The notes under the pieces were generated by a model, which worked only from the letters and a program-made list of their open reading frames with translations, was not told where the DNA came from and did no database searches. DNA of 51,167 bases from Rhypophila decipiens. Lineage: Eukaryota; Ascomycota; Sordariomycetes; Sordariales; Naviculisporaceae. Position numbers and translations under genes: made by a program. Every line of letters starts with the position of its first letter. Position 1 is the stretch's first letter. The stretch covers positions 1 to 51,167 of the forward strand of contig MU858285.1 of NCBI GenBank assembly GCA_033297075.1, in the 5' to 3' direction. This document shows, piece after piece, positions 1 through 9,589 of this stretch.

Positions 1-340
1 ATATTTTTTATATATACAGTGCAATCTAACATCCATTATTCTTTTGCTAATGAAGCAAATTCTGGTTTGATTGGTAGTGTCGTTCTTACCATATTCTTTC
101 AACAAAAACACCCCCCCCCCCCCCCCAAAAGAAAGAGAACAATGCCGTTCACAAGACTAGAATACCCCCGAACCTCGCCCTAAAAATGCGTAGCGCAGTT
201 GATAAAAATCCCCCCAACAGCCGCAATATCAACCACCCCGGGGCAAAATCCGCCTCTCTTCTCGTCTCGCCTCGCCAAGGTCCTTTTTCTCAGTGGGACT
301 TTCCTCCTCCAACAGGCGCCGCGACATGCCCCTCGCACTC
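1..340. other. Left-edge intergenic / EAF3 3' flank
   Basis: No gene is visible. The stretch carries a run of 16 C at 111-126 followed by an A-rich patch, and then the sequence that would form the 3' untranslated region of the minus-strand EAF3 gene, whose stop codon is at 343-341. Confidence 0.6.
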
Positions 341-3300
341 CTAATTAGCTCGAGCCTTTTCCGCGTACTCCTGGCTCGGCGTTTCGTACTCGGAGACAAA
401 GTAGTCGCCCGCCTTGCGGCTGAACCAGTTGGTGAACTTGATCAGCTCCTCGCGGAGGCGGTTGACAGATTGGGCGTCCATGTTGGTTTGTGCGATGAGC
501 TCGGGCAGGTTGGCGAGAAGACGGGCGAGATGCTCTGCGCCGTAGGTGTCGCATGGGCCCTTGGGTCCATTCTCGGGGCTGGACTGCCACAGGTCGTGGA
601 ACTCGTGGAATTGGTTGCGCTCGAATCTGTGCGGCGGATAGCGTTAGTAATAGTTTATATGTATTTTCATGACTGCTCATCGGCATATTCATGACTGCTC
701 GTACGCATATTCATGAACGCCCATACGCATATTCATGATTGCTCATAGGCATATTCAGAACAGCTCAAAGGCATATTCATGACTGCTCATAGGCATATTC
801 CAAATGAAAAATAGCCACTCACCGATACAGTAAAATGCGCCCGAGGCACTTGTCAAAGTATTCACGGAGCCCAGCAACCGTTTCCTCGAGGACGTCAAGC
901 GAGGCCGACTGAGCACCTCTGTGTGGCCGCTCATACTCGAGATAGTCGCTGAGGATCTTGTTGACCGGGTTTTTGTGAGGCAGCGGAACGAGCTGTTGGT
1001 TCTTGGTCACATTCTCCCAGTCGTCGACGAGCAGGCCCTTGAGGAGATCTGGCAACGGAAGCTTGATAGATGGTCGCTTGTGGAAGTCATCCTCCTGAGC
1101 ATGGTGGTAATGTGGTTAATTAGTCTGACTGACAGAATGGAAAAAGCGAAATGAACTGAAAAGAAGAAAGAAACAATGTAATCTATCGACGGCTAATCTA
1201 TATAATGTATGCCGTCTAGACCAGATAACCAGAGAGACCCAAGAAACACCGGAGGATATCGATATGGTGGTATCAACGCCGAAATGAGAGCCCAAGAAGG
1301 AGACCGAGTTGACATGGTGAAAGGCAAGAAACGCCTCGATGCTGGATGATTTGAAGCCGAGACGCCGACAATGATGAATGATGAATGATGAATGACGAAT
1401 GACGAAACGCCGATGTTATATAGCGTCGTGATGGTCATGAGAAAAGCCGATGATTAATAGACGGCAGGAAAAGCCGATGTCGTGAATGATGGTTTATACA
1501 GGTGGCGAGAACACCGATTCGGCGGAGGTGGTGAGAGTGCTGAATGGCGAGCCGCGATATTGCGAAACAAGGTCGCAGTGGTGATTGGTTTTTTTTTTTG
1601 TGTTTCTTTTTGCCGCTCACGCTCTTTGATGAGCCGGGGCCAAAGAGGCGGTCAGTTGGTTGTCGTTTGATCTCCTGATATAGATCATCAAAGATTTCCT
1701 GACGAAGATCTTCAACTTCTGCGGCGTGGCGACAACGGGTTCGGCATTTTCCACAGAAAGCTTCTCGACAGCTTTCTCAACTGTCTTCTTGACATCCTTG
1801 CCGGCAGTCTTTGGGCTAGTCTTCCGGATGGTCTTCTGGAGAGTCTGCCTCTCGGGGCTCTTGACCGTCTTCTCAGCGAGCGACTTGGATGTCTTGCGAG
1901 GAGTCGGAGAAGACTCCTTGGGACTCCTCTTGGGCGACTTCTTTTTGACAACTCGGGAAGGCATCTTGGCGGCCTTCTGGAGAGTCTCGAGGGGGAGCTC
2001 CGCAACATTCGCCGCGGAAGTGCCGACGAAGTAGTCGGACACGCCATCGAAAGTGGCTTCGACGGTGGGCCGTGGAATGTCACGAGCGGGGACGGCCTCT
2101 TCTATCTGCTGGTCCTCGGGATCCTCCTGATAAAGATGGAGGGGCTTGCCTGGGGGGAATTTGGGGATGCCCGATGTATGTATATATTTTGGGAAAGTCG
2201 GGGCAGTCTTGGGTATCCCAGCCAGAGGAATGTACAAACCCCTGGGAGGAGGAGTGATGTACTTGTAGTCAACGTCAGAGGACTCGTCGTCGACTTGCTT
2301 TTTGGCGACCTGAACGTAGCGGTCGTCATACATCCTTACGCCATTTTTGTTGACGTATTTGTGGGTTTTCTTGGGCATTTGGAGCAGGTAGTCCTTTCGT
2401 GCCTCCTTGGCCGCCCACTCGGTCTCTTCTTCCCAGAACTCCTTGAGGGAATTGAGCTTGTCGGTAAGCTCGGTGCTGTTGCCCGCGAAGTTGTGTCTAT
2501 GGGTCAGACGAGCTGACTTCCGGGGAGTGGAAGAGCAGGCCTCCGCGTCGGGATTGCTTCGCTTGCGAGGCATGGTGAACCAGGTATGTAGAGCCGGGTT
2601 TTGGTCGATGTATTGATCAAGAATGTTTGCGATTTGGCCTCGGAATAGGAGTTGATTCAGAAGTCGTGGGAAGAAACGTAACGATGATGGGTTCTTGTGT
2701 GATGAGTTTGTGCGTGGCCGACTTTTTGGCTGTCAGGGGGATTTTATAAGGGGAAGATGCCTGGATTGCAAAAGTTTGACAAAAAAGGCTATGAAGGTGC
2801 CCAAAACTGGCGTTTTGATGGTGCCGGTGCCAAAAAGGTAGAAAAAATTGGCATATGGTTGAAGTTTAGGTTGTGTTTGGTGGTGGGAAAGGAGTGTGCG
2901 AAAGTGAGGGCCGCACTCCAAGGTGAACAACAGAGACCAAAAGTTGATGGCCCCTCCAGGAAGAAAAAAAAGCTAGTGCCACCTGCCTGCTATTGTTCGT
3001 TTGCCAATTCATTCGAATGCCTTCACTCGCCACAGTCAACCAGAGGTGGTTGGGAACGCGTTTTTCATCCCATCGTCAAAGTTCGCGAAAACTTTCCTGT
3101 CTGGCGGATCCCCATCCAGAGTGTGTCGTAAACCCTTGGTCCGTGGTCGTCATGTGCCAAAAACACACAATAGGGCACATGTTATGTTATGGCGAGTGCA
3201 AAACACTTGTTTGCAAATATCTCCCCTGACTATTGTGCCTGGGGAGTGAAAATCTTGCAAACTCTATTCGCCCCTGAAAGCTTGAGGAGAGACAACAACA

Positions 3301-3806
3301 ACAACAACCAACACCCTCTCACAAATCCTCCCGCAGAAACCATAACAGCAGAAACAGCAAGAAAAAGAAAAAGAAAAGCAACTTACAGTCTCGAGTTCAA
3401 AGTCCCTGGCCCGCCGTGGTCCCCGTCCACTCTGTGTAGTCGTCCCCGCCGCACGCTCCTCACTACCGCGCGCAGAGCTGAGATCCGATCCAGCACCACG
3501 TCCGCCCAGTCCTTTGCCTTTGGGAGGCTTGTTGCCGCTCTTGCCCGCGTGCAGGGCCTTGGACTGTTGTGCCAGTGTCGTGGCAAGCTCTCTGTTCTCG
3601 TCGGTAAACTTTCGGATGCGGTCCTCCCCCACCCAGTCGTCCCAGCTAGACTTCCAGCCCTTGTAATGAATCTTGTACTTTGGTTTGCCGTTGTCATCCT
3701 CCCCTACTTCAAGAACCTTGGCCTCGTACAACATTTCTAGGTGAAAGCAGAGGACCCTCTCGTTCGCGCTGAAGGAAAACACCGGTTGCTGCTGCTTAGG
3801 CGCCAT
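341..3806 (-). CDS. eaf3: EAF3/MRG15-type chromo-domain and MRG-domain protein (NuA4 / Rpd3S subunit)
   Basis: Three exons in transcription order: 3806-3387, 1094-823 and 626-341, giving 325 aa, a normal length for filamentous-fungal Eaf3. Exon 1 encodes an N-terminal chromo barrel (about residues 8-75; HYKGWKSSWDDWV motif) followed by a basic linker. Exons 2-3 encode the MRG domain, with LLVDDWENVTKNQQLVPLP, LEETVAGLREYFDKCLGRIL, DTYGAEHLARLL and ELIAQTNMD. Junctions are phase-consistent: exon 1 ends in phase 0 at a GTAAGT donor (3386), exon 2 starts after CTCAG, and the Arg codon is split between exons 2 and 3 (CG + A). In the family the chromo domain reads H3K36 methylation, and the MRG domain docks into the NuA4 acetyltransferase and the Rpd3S deacetylase in the nucleus. 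Odd points: intron 1 is 2,292 nt and contains a separate same-strand ORF, and intron 2 (822-627) consists largely of a 22-bp tandem repeat. The identity is secure; splicing across the long intron is inferred from domain continuity. Confidence 0.9.
663..796. repeat. 22-bp minisatellite in EAF3 intron 2
   Basis: Six tandem copies of a 22-bp unit (consensus start ATTCATGACTGCTCATAGGC) occupy 663-796. The first copy is 24 bp, and the remaining five (687-708, 709-730, 731-752, 753-774, 775-796) are exactly 22 bp with a few substitutions each. The array fills two thirds of the 196-nt intron between the two MRG-domain exons and leaves the GTGAGT donor and the ACTAAC branch-site region outside. Confidence 0.93.
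1371..1406. repeat. Heptanucleotide microsatellite in EAF3 intron 1
   Basis: Tandem copies of a 7-bp GATGAAT-type unit, the last ones as GACGAAT/GACGAAA, lie in the distal part of EAF3 intron 1. Further scattered copies of GCCGATG surround them at about 1409-1480. Confidence 0.75.
1617..2573 (-). CDS. Unknown basic Lys/Ser/Thr-rich protein nested in EAF3 intron 1
   Basis: A 318-codon ORF lies wholly inside the first EAF3 intron and on the same strand. I do not recognise a family. The N-terminus (PRKRSNPDAE) and about residues 190-290 are rich in Lys, Ser, Thr and Pro, with repeated SPK/SPE/TPRK-type motifs as in DNA-binding tails and CDK substrates. The middle (about residues 35-165) has a more ordinary composition with a Trp- and Glu-rich helix (KEFWEEETEW) and a proline-rich section. 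Codon usage and the acidic/basic alternation look coding. Near the C-terminus the best protein-like reading moves to another frame: from about 1722 to 1624 that frame encodes an amphipathic segment beginning AEVEDLRQEIFDDLYQEIKR. The real end may therefore be spliced differently or frameshifted. A nuclear role is a guess from composition. It could be an independent gene, an alternative exon of EAF3, or a decaying insertion. Confidence 0.5.
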   Translation of the reverse strand: MPRKRSNPDAEACSSTPRKSARLTHRHNFAGNSTELTDKLNSLKEFWEEETEWAAKEARKDYLLQMPKKTHKYVNKNGVRMYDDRYVQVAKKQVDDESSDVDYKYITPPPRGLYIPLAGIPKTAPTFPKYIHTSGIPKFPPGKPLHLYQEDPEDQQIEEAVPARDIPRPTVEATFDGVSDYFVGTSAANVAELPLETLQKAAKMPSRVVKKKSPKRSPKESSPTPRKTSKSLAEKTVKSPERQTLQKTIRKTSPKTAGKDVKKTVEKAVEKLSVENAEPVVATPQKLKIFVRKSLMIYIRRSNDNQLTASLAPAHQRA

Positions 3807-4392
3807 GGCTGATGCTTCCTCCTTCTGTGTTTAATTTTCACAAATGAGACAATTGGGTGAGAAGTCAGCTCGAGGGTATTGTCGACAGAGTCAGGAATGA
3901 AGAATGAGTTAAACGTCTAAGCGGGAAAGTGTATAAGAAAGTTTGCTAAGATCCTTTTCTGTTTGGTGGATGTTGTCGACGTACTCGTAAATGGAGATTT
4001 CTGTTGTTGCGGGAAAAAATGAGTCACTAGCAGAGGCGGAATTGAATTCACCAAGGAAAGCTTATAAAGAGGTCCTCTGATGTATGAGGAAAGTGCTGGT
4101 GAAGCTTCAACCAAGGATGAAGTTTGATAGGGAGTCAGGACCCGGGGGCGCACAGATCACGGGAACACGCGTTATCGCAGGTATTGGGTTTGTTTTTAGC
4201 GTGCTGACTTGCCGTTCTGGCCAACCACAGTGCGATTCTCAAAGAAAGTCCAGCGCTCATACAACGACAGTCCGGTCAACTTTACCATATCTTGATAAAA
4301 ACAGATGAAAGTTTGTATCTTGATCATTTTCGCCCTATCTCATTTTCATAGCGGAAATTCACCGCCGTTCAAGGTTCCACAGAGCCCGAATC
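3807..4392. promoter_or_regulatory. Divergent intergenic region EAF3 / CNL2
   Basis: These 586 bp separate the start codons of minus-strand EAF3 and plus-strand CNL2, so both promoters must lie here. I see no distinctive operator or coding signal. Confidence 0.5.
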
Positions 4393-5011
4393 ATGGCGCC
4401 GCCAAGTGAACTCAAAATCCTCAGCAGCTACCTGCTGGTACCCGCGCAGCTGCCCACCATCATCTCACTCCAGGAATTCACGGAGCTATTCCCTGCCAAA
4501 TTGCAGTCGTCACCTCACATCCGCACTCTCTACCGCGACTTGCAAAGTCAGAGAAATGCAATCGTAGACTCAGTCGCAGTGGACATCGAAGATCAGGTGC
4601 AGAGTGGGAGGGAACTGCGGCGCTCGATTGCCAGGACACGACGACTGAACGAGGCGCACGAGTATGAGGAGGAAGTAGAGATTGAACGACTGGTAAGGAG
4701 ATTCTGGCCGAGTTCAAACATCGGCTGTCAATTACTAACAACGCACAAAGCTCTTTGGGTCTGTCCCCAACTCAAAAGGCGAAAAGCACAACATTCTTTC
4801 AATGATTCCTGAATTAGAAGGCGCTATAAACCAACTCCAGAGCGAGCTTCAGCTTCTCGGCGAAGAGGAAGCCTCGCTCCAAGCCTCTATCGAAAAGACG
4901 GTCGACAGCATGAGCGACCTTCGCTACGGCCGTCTCGCTAACGGAAAGCTAAGGGACGACGTCCTCGAAGGCTTGACTAATCTACAGGAAACCTGTAAAG
5001 CCAAAAACTGA
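4393..5011 (+). CDS. cnl2: Cnl2/Nkp2-family inner kinetochore protein
   Basis: Two exons, 4393-4692 and 4751-5011, encode 186 aa. The 58-nt intron has a GTAAGG donor, a TTACTAAC branch site and a CAAAG acceptor in phase 0. The N-terminus shows the family pattern: a short hydrophobic start, then LPTIISLQEFTELFP (about residues 19-33), then a long charged coiled coil (YRDLQSQR to EEEVEIERL). After the junction come the FGSVPNS segment and a second coiled coil ending in DLRYGR and DDVLEGL. Known relatives (S. pombe Cnl2, budding yeast Nkp2) are accessory subunits of the constitutive centromere-associated network, paired with Nkp1/Fta4-type partners. The gene is convergent with the next gene and is about 2 kb from a CENP-Q-like gene on the same strand. 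Assignment rests on motif order and size; I am fairly sure. Confidence 0.85.
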
Positions 5012-5238
5012 TATCATATTTGAGAGAGACACATAAAAGCAATACCTTATGATATCACCGCCACACAGTGTCCCGAACCGCCAAACCTAAGGAAATTCCA
5101 TCAGACAAACCCCGGCCAAGCCCGACCCCGAATGTATACCCTTAGCAGTTTGCCATAAAAAGAGATATCCACCCACTCCTCGCGAAGAATTTCATCATTA
5201 AAAATTGTAGAGATAGAACTGTTTAGCAAAGTCTCTTC

Positions 5239-6167
5239 CTAAGAACGGGCGTCTCCGGGGCGAGCAGCGGCAGGGGCAGCAGCACCGCCGGGGCGCTGAG
5301 GCTGGGTATTGAGTTGCTTGTTCCTGTAGAATATGTTAGGGCTGCAACGAGGGGAACAGAGAGACAGCCAGCGCTGTAGGAAGACTTACATCATAGATCT
5401 GCTAAGGAAGGACACAATAAGCATCATAGCCCACGAGGGAATGACGTTGAGAATCCAGAAGAAGTAGCCAAGGGGAACGGCAAGACCATACGTGGCGAGC
5501 TTGCCAGTCAGGGGGTGAAACCACGAATCGGGCTCGATGCGCGACAAGTCAGCCTTGCTTCCCTTGGTCCAGAGGTCCACAATGTCCTTGGAAGTGACGG
5601 TGGTGAGGTTGAAGCGCTTCCAGTAGACCTCGGTCTGGGCAGGCTCAGGGAGGACATCGAAGACATAGATGGAGCCGGTACCGGCGGACCACGCGTTGCA
5701 GAGAACGGGATACTCTTCACAGTCCAGCGCGGCGATATGAGGCGACTTCTTCAGCGCTGCAAACTCGACAGCGCTCGCGTTGAAGGCCTTTTCAACATTC
5801 TCACAACGGCCTGTAGTAAGATGGTGGTTAGATTGAAAGAAAAAAAAAACCGCCATGAGAACGTACCGAAGCATGTCTTGTTGCCTCCTGTAATCAAAAC
5901 CCACCACTCCTCTGGCACAGTAGCGCCGGGTTGTACCGGTGCATAGAGGGTATCCTTCCAGTTGGAGAGCGTGAGGGTCTCGATCTTCTTTGCGCCGACC
6001 TTCGCCTTGACAGACTCGACAGGATGCGGAATGCTATCGGTGCTGGGGGTGCTGGCGCCGAAGCTGCCCAAGAAGTTCTGGAACTTGGCCTTGTATTGCT
6101 GGAAAGGGCTTTCGGCAGCAGCCGCGAGGAGCGGCAGCGCGAGTACGGTCGATGTAGAGAAGCGCAT
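5239..6167 (-). CDS. ER membrane protein with a lumenal thioredoxin-like domain (ascomycete family, function unknown)
   Basis: Three exons (6167-5867, 5810-5390, 5323-5239) encode 268 aa. The donors are GTACGT and GTAAGT, the acceptors are CTACAG in both cases, and the Gly and Met codons split across junctions keep frame. A clear N-terminal signal peptide (MRFSTSTVLALPLLAAAA, about 18 residues) precedes a linker rich in Ala, Lys and Pro. A thioredoxin-fold segment follows (WWVLITGGNKTCFG, then RCENVEKAF, then PVLCNAW). Near the C-terminus is one transmembrane helix (about residues 212-237; VPLGYFFWILNVIPSWAMMLIV), then a short Gly/Ala/Pro-rich tail facing the other side. The cysteine pair reads CFGRC, i.e. 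CxxxC rather than CxxC. I recognise the architecture from fungal genomes but know of no tested function. A redox or chaperone role in the ER is inference. Confidence 0.82.
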
Positions 6168-7000
6168 CGTGGGCGAATAATGGTGTTTTACGTGGACAAA
6201 TAGTTGAGCAAATCAACGAGAATTGATGATGGATGGATGGAAGATGGGATGGAAGATTGACGTGCTTGATAGAAGGATACCTGACAGCTCACCCAAATGA
6301 TGGAAGATTGTCGGATGATGTAAGGAGTGAGGGGTCTAAACTAGTGCGTGCAGCAGGGAGCGTAGAGTCCACCCAAAAGTTCAGAGGGCAAGGGTAGCAG
6401 GCAGAAAGGATATGAGGTCCGGCGGGTGCGAATGAGTGGATGGGAGAGCCAGGCGGCAGCGAATGTTGATGCAAGACGTTTTGGAAGGAGAAAAAAATGT
6501 CACTTTTTCAGAATCTCGCGAAAGATTTCGCGATCAGGGGCAGGTCGGAAAAAAATAAATGTCAGGAAAGACCGACAAACGTAGCGTGTAACACTAGCAA
6601 GGGGCATTCACTTGGGTTTATTTTATTTTGAAGCGTTTTGGATTAGGCTCGAGCCAGGGTGCCAGCTAAGCTCCTCCTTCTCTCGGTTCTAGTCTCGCCC
6701 AGGGATCGAGGTTGACCAGGGAGCTGGTAAAAAGCCAATTGCAGTTGAGGAAAGCCAGGCCGGTCGCCTCCACCAGAACAGGTTCTCCCCACTGTCCCCA
6801 GAACCGAGCATCGCTGTGCAACTTCAGCCACAAGGGTTGTTTGGGCAGACGCGACGGGGACTCCACATGCAATTCCCTGTGGCTTATGGAAGTGATAGCG
6901 GGGCAAGCAGTCTTCTTAGCACGATCATCGCCAAAATCACGAATACCTGCATTAACCAATACATCATATTATTGTTGGCGCATGCTTGTCCCTTGTAGCT
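6168..7000. other. Divergent intergenic region
   Basis: These 833 bp lie between the divergent starts of the ER thioredoxin-like gene and the CENP-Q-like gene. A short GGATG-type reiteration lies at about 6228-6252. I find no coding segment that I would defend. Confidence 0.5.
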
Positions 7001-7056
7001 ATGGTAAGACTGAATTTGTCCCATTCTGACAGCCCTGAACTGTTTGTTGACTTGAA

Positions 7057-9589
7057 ATGCAGCCGCCCGAGGCTCCGAACCAGAAGCGGAGACGGGGCCG
7101 GCCGTCTATCGCGTCCAACAACAATGAAAGCGCGTCGGGTGGCGTTACCCAGGCTTCGACAGCAAACCATGACGATGACTCCCAATCGCAACCGCAAACC
7201 ACCCGAAATGATACGGCAGGAAGCATGGAGGATAGCACAGCACCGAAAAAACGAGGTCGGCCTCGGAAAAGCACAGATGCCCCGCTAGTGGACGATGCGC
7301 CACCAGTCAAGGAGACGGGAAGGAGCGAGTCTGGGGCCCAAGAAGAAGAAGGAACCTCGAATCCTAGGAAAAGAGGTCGACGGGGTAAAACTCAGAATAC
7401 CGCGCCCGAGATGGAAGATGCGCCACCAGTGAAAGAAACGGGAAAGAGCGAGTCTAGGGCCCAAGAGGACGAAGGGGGCTCCAATCCTAGGAAAAGAGGT
7501 CGGCCGACTAGATCTAAACAAACTGTGGCCGGAGTGGAAGATGCGCCACCAGCCACGCAGACGGCGATGAGCCAGTCCGAGACTCAAGTGGACGAAGCGA
7601 GCTCCAATCCTAAGAAAAGAGGTCGGCCGACCAGATCTCAACCAACTGTGCCCGATGTGGAAGATGCGCAACCTGCCAAGGGGAAAGGGATAGGCCAGTC
7701 TGGGACTAGAGAGGACGAAGGGAGCTCCAATCCCAAGAAAAGAGGTCGGCCAACCAAATCTCAAGACACTGTGCCTGAGGTGCAAGATGCGCCACCAGCC
7801 AAGGAAGACGGTAGGGGCCAGTCCGGGACTCAAGAGAACGAAGGGAGCTCCAATCCCAAGAAAAGAGGTCGGCCAGCCAAATCTCAAAACACTGTGCCAG
7901 AGGTAGAAGATGCGCCGGCAGATACTCAAACACAAAAGCGCCGACGACCAGCGACCGAGGCGCAAGACGATGAAAACGAACCACCAGCCAAAGTAAGGAA
8001 AACGGGGAAAGCAGCCGCTGCTGTGGCCGCGAAAGCACCGCCTGAGACTGCCGAGTCTCGGACGACAACTTCGAGGAGGAGCACGAGAGACAGGCGCTCG
8101 GCAGATAGTAACCCTTACTGGTCTCGGAACTCGGGCACAGCCTCCCCGGAAGCAAATCGCACAAATCGCAGTGGAGGAGAAGGACGCTCATCCTTGAGGG
8201 AGGTGTCAGCGGCGGAATCACAAAATCGGCCAAGTCCCAAAGTCACAAATCAAGCGAAAAAGAAAAGAGGTCCCGGGCGGCCTTCACTCGATTCAACTGC
8301 CGATGGCTCATCCTCAAAGCGCGCTGGGAAGACTTCAAGAAAAGAAGCAAGCCAGGAGGGGTCCACGACTGCGGCGAAGAAAAGCAAAGATGCGCCACGA
8401 AAATCCGACGAGCCGACAACAGCGACCACCACCAAAGAGAAAGCAACCAAAGCAGGATCCAAGAAAAAGACGCCTCAAGACCCTGCTCCGGAACCGGTTC
8501 CAAACCGCCAACGTCGACCTGGTGGTTCTCGAAGCAGTGCCGCCGACGGTGAAAGCGAAGAACAGCAAGGCAACCAAGAAAGCACCAACAAGACACCACC
8601 ACAGCCAAAACCACGACCCAATGCTCGAGTCAAGCCCGAAGTACCCAAATACCGCCACCTCGCTCCAAAAACTCGCCAGATTCCGCGCTCCACCATCGCG
8701 GCGAAATGGACGCCTCTAGACGAGGGTTCCATATCGGTAGTCGACAGCATCATATCAGACGCCAGCCGCGCGGTCCTGCACCGTCTCCGCGATCGTGAAA
8801 AGCATCGAGAGCAAGCCGAGACTGTCCTCAACGCCTTTTCCAGACGCTTGCACTTGAAGCTCATCAAGGGAATACCTTTCCCGCCCGCTTCCCGAACAGT
8901 CGGCTCATCGGCTGCTGCTTCGGCGGGCAGTCAAGAGGCAGAGCTGGATTTTGACCGGGTTATGGGCGCCATCAAGGCGGTAGAAGGCACGCTGGATCCG
9001 TTGTCGCACTCTGTTGCGCTACTCACCAGGGAGAAGGAGAAAGAAGAGGCTGCGCTAGAGGCGGATTATAAGAGGCTGAGGAGGCTCAAGTCGAATATGC
9101 GCGACGAGACTAAGAAGTGGATTGAGCATGCGAAGAGAGAGCACCCACTCGTTCCGGAGAAGCAACAAAATGTCGAGCTTGTTGGTGGTGATTTTGATGA
9201 GAAGGATCTGCTCGGTCAGGTTAGGTGTGTTACTATTAACGGGTTGGAGCTTGTCAAGAGGCGCCCTGCTGGTGAGGGAGAGAAGCCGGGCGGTGTTTTC
9301 AGGGTAAGTTTTTGTCTCGCTGCGATTGTCTATCTGAGGAGCCCGTTACTGACATTTGATGCAACAGGACATTCCCTCAGATGACGAAGAGTTGACGGCC
9401 CTTGCTCTGCGGATAGGCAGGCACATGAACAGCATGAAGAGTAACCTCGCGCAGATTGACGGGGTTCTGCCGGCTATCAACAAGAGCAAGGCTTCGTTGC
9501 AGGGTGTGTTGTACAGTTATCTCGATCCGGAGCTGTACGAGGAGGTGTTGTTCGGTAAAAAGGAGAAGAAAGGAGCCGTGGAAACTTGA
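7057..9589 (+). CDS. fta7: CENP-Q / Fta7-like inner kinetochore protein with tandem AT-hook array
   Basis: Main exons 7057-9303 and 9368-9589 encode 822 aa. The 64-nt intron has a GTAAGT donor and an AACAG acceptor in phase 0. The first half is disordered and basic, with seven canonical GRP-core AT-hooks (GRP at about residues 14, 67, 148, 189, 230, 271 and 407) and one degenerate GRR copy at about 107. Those from 67 to 271 sit in a 41-residue tandem repeat (PKKRGRPTKSQ, then VEDAPPAK, then EGSSN). The C-terminal third (about 541-822) resembles the CENP-Q/Fta7 domain: RSTIAAKWTPL, then VLHRLRDREKHREQAE, then GIPFPP, then coiled coil, and a conserved end with LYSYLDPELYEEVLFG. In the family this protein pairs with CENP-U/Mis17 in the COMA-type centromere complex. 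An alternative start at 7001 uses an ATG immediately followed by a GTAAGA donor and a CAG acceptor at 7062, giving nearly the same N-terminus. The CENP-Q call is by pattern; the AT-hooks are certain. Confidence 0.78.
7246..7911 (+). repeat. 123-bp coding tandem repeat encoding AT-hook units
   Basis: About five and a half copies of a 41-codon (123-bp) unit lie inside the CENP-Q-like gene, each with a KRGRP-type AT-hook and an acidic DAPPA-containing spacer. The last three copies are the most alike at the DNA level, which suggests recent unequal exchange. Confidence 0.88.

Noticed and set aside
7285..8233. Long minus-strand frames opposite the AT-hook repeats
   Set aside because: They are periodic Leu/Arg/Trp-rich mirror images of the coding repeat on the plus strand and carry no independent signal.
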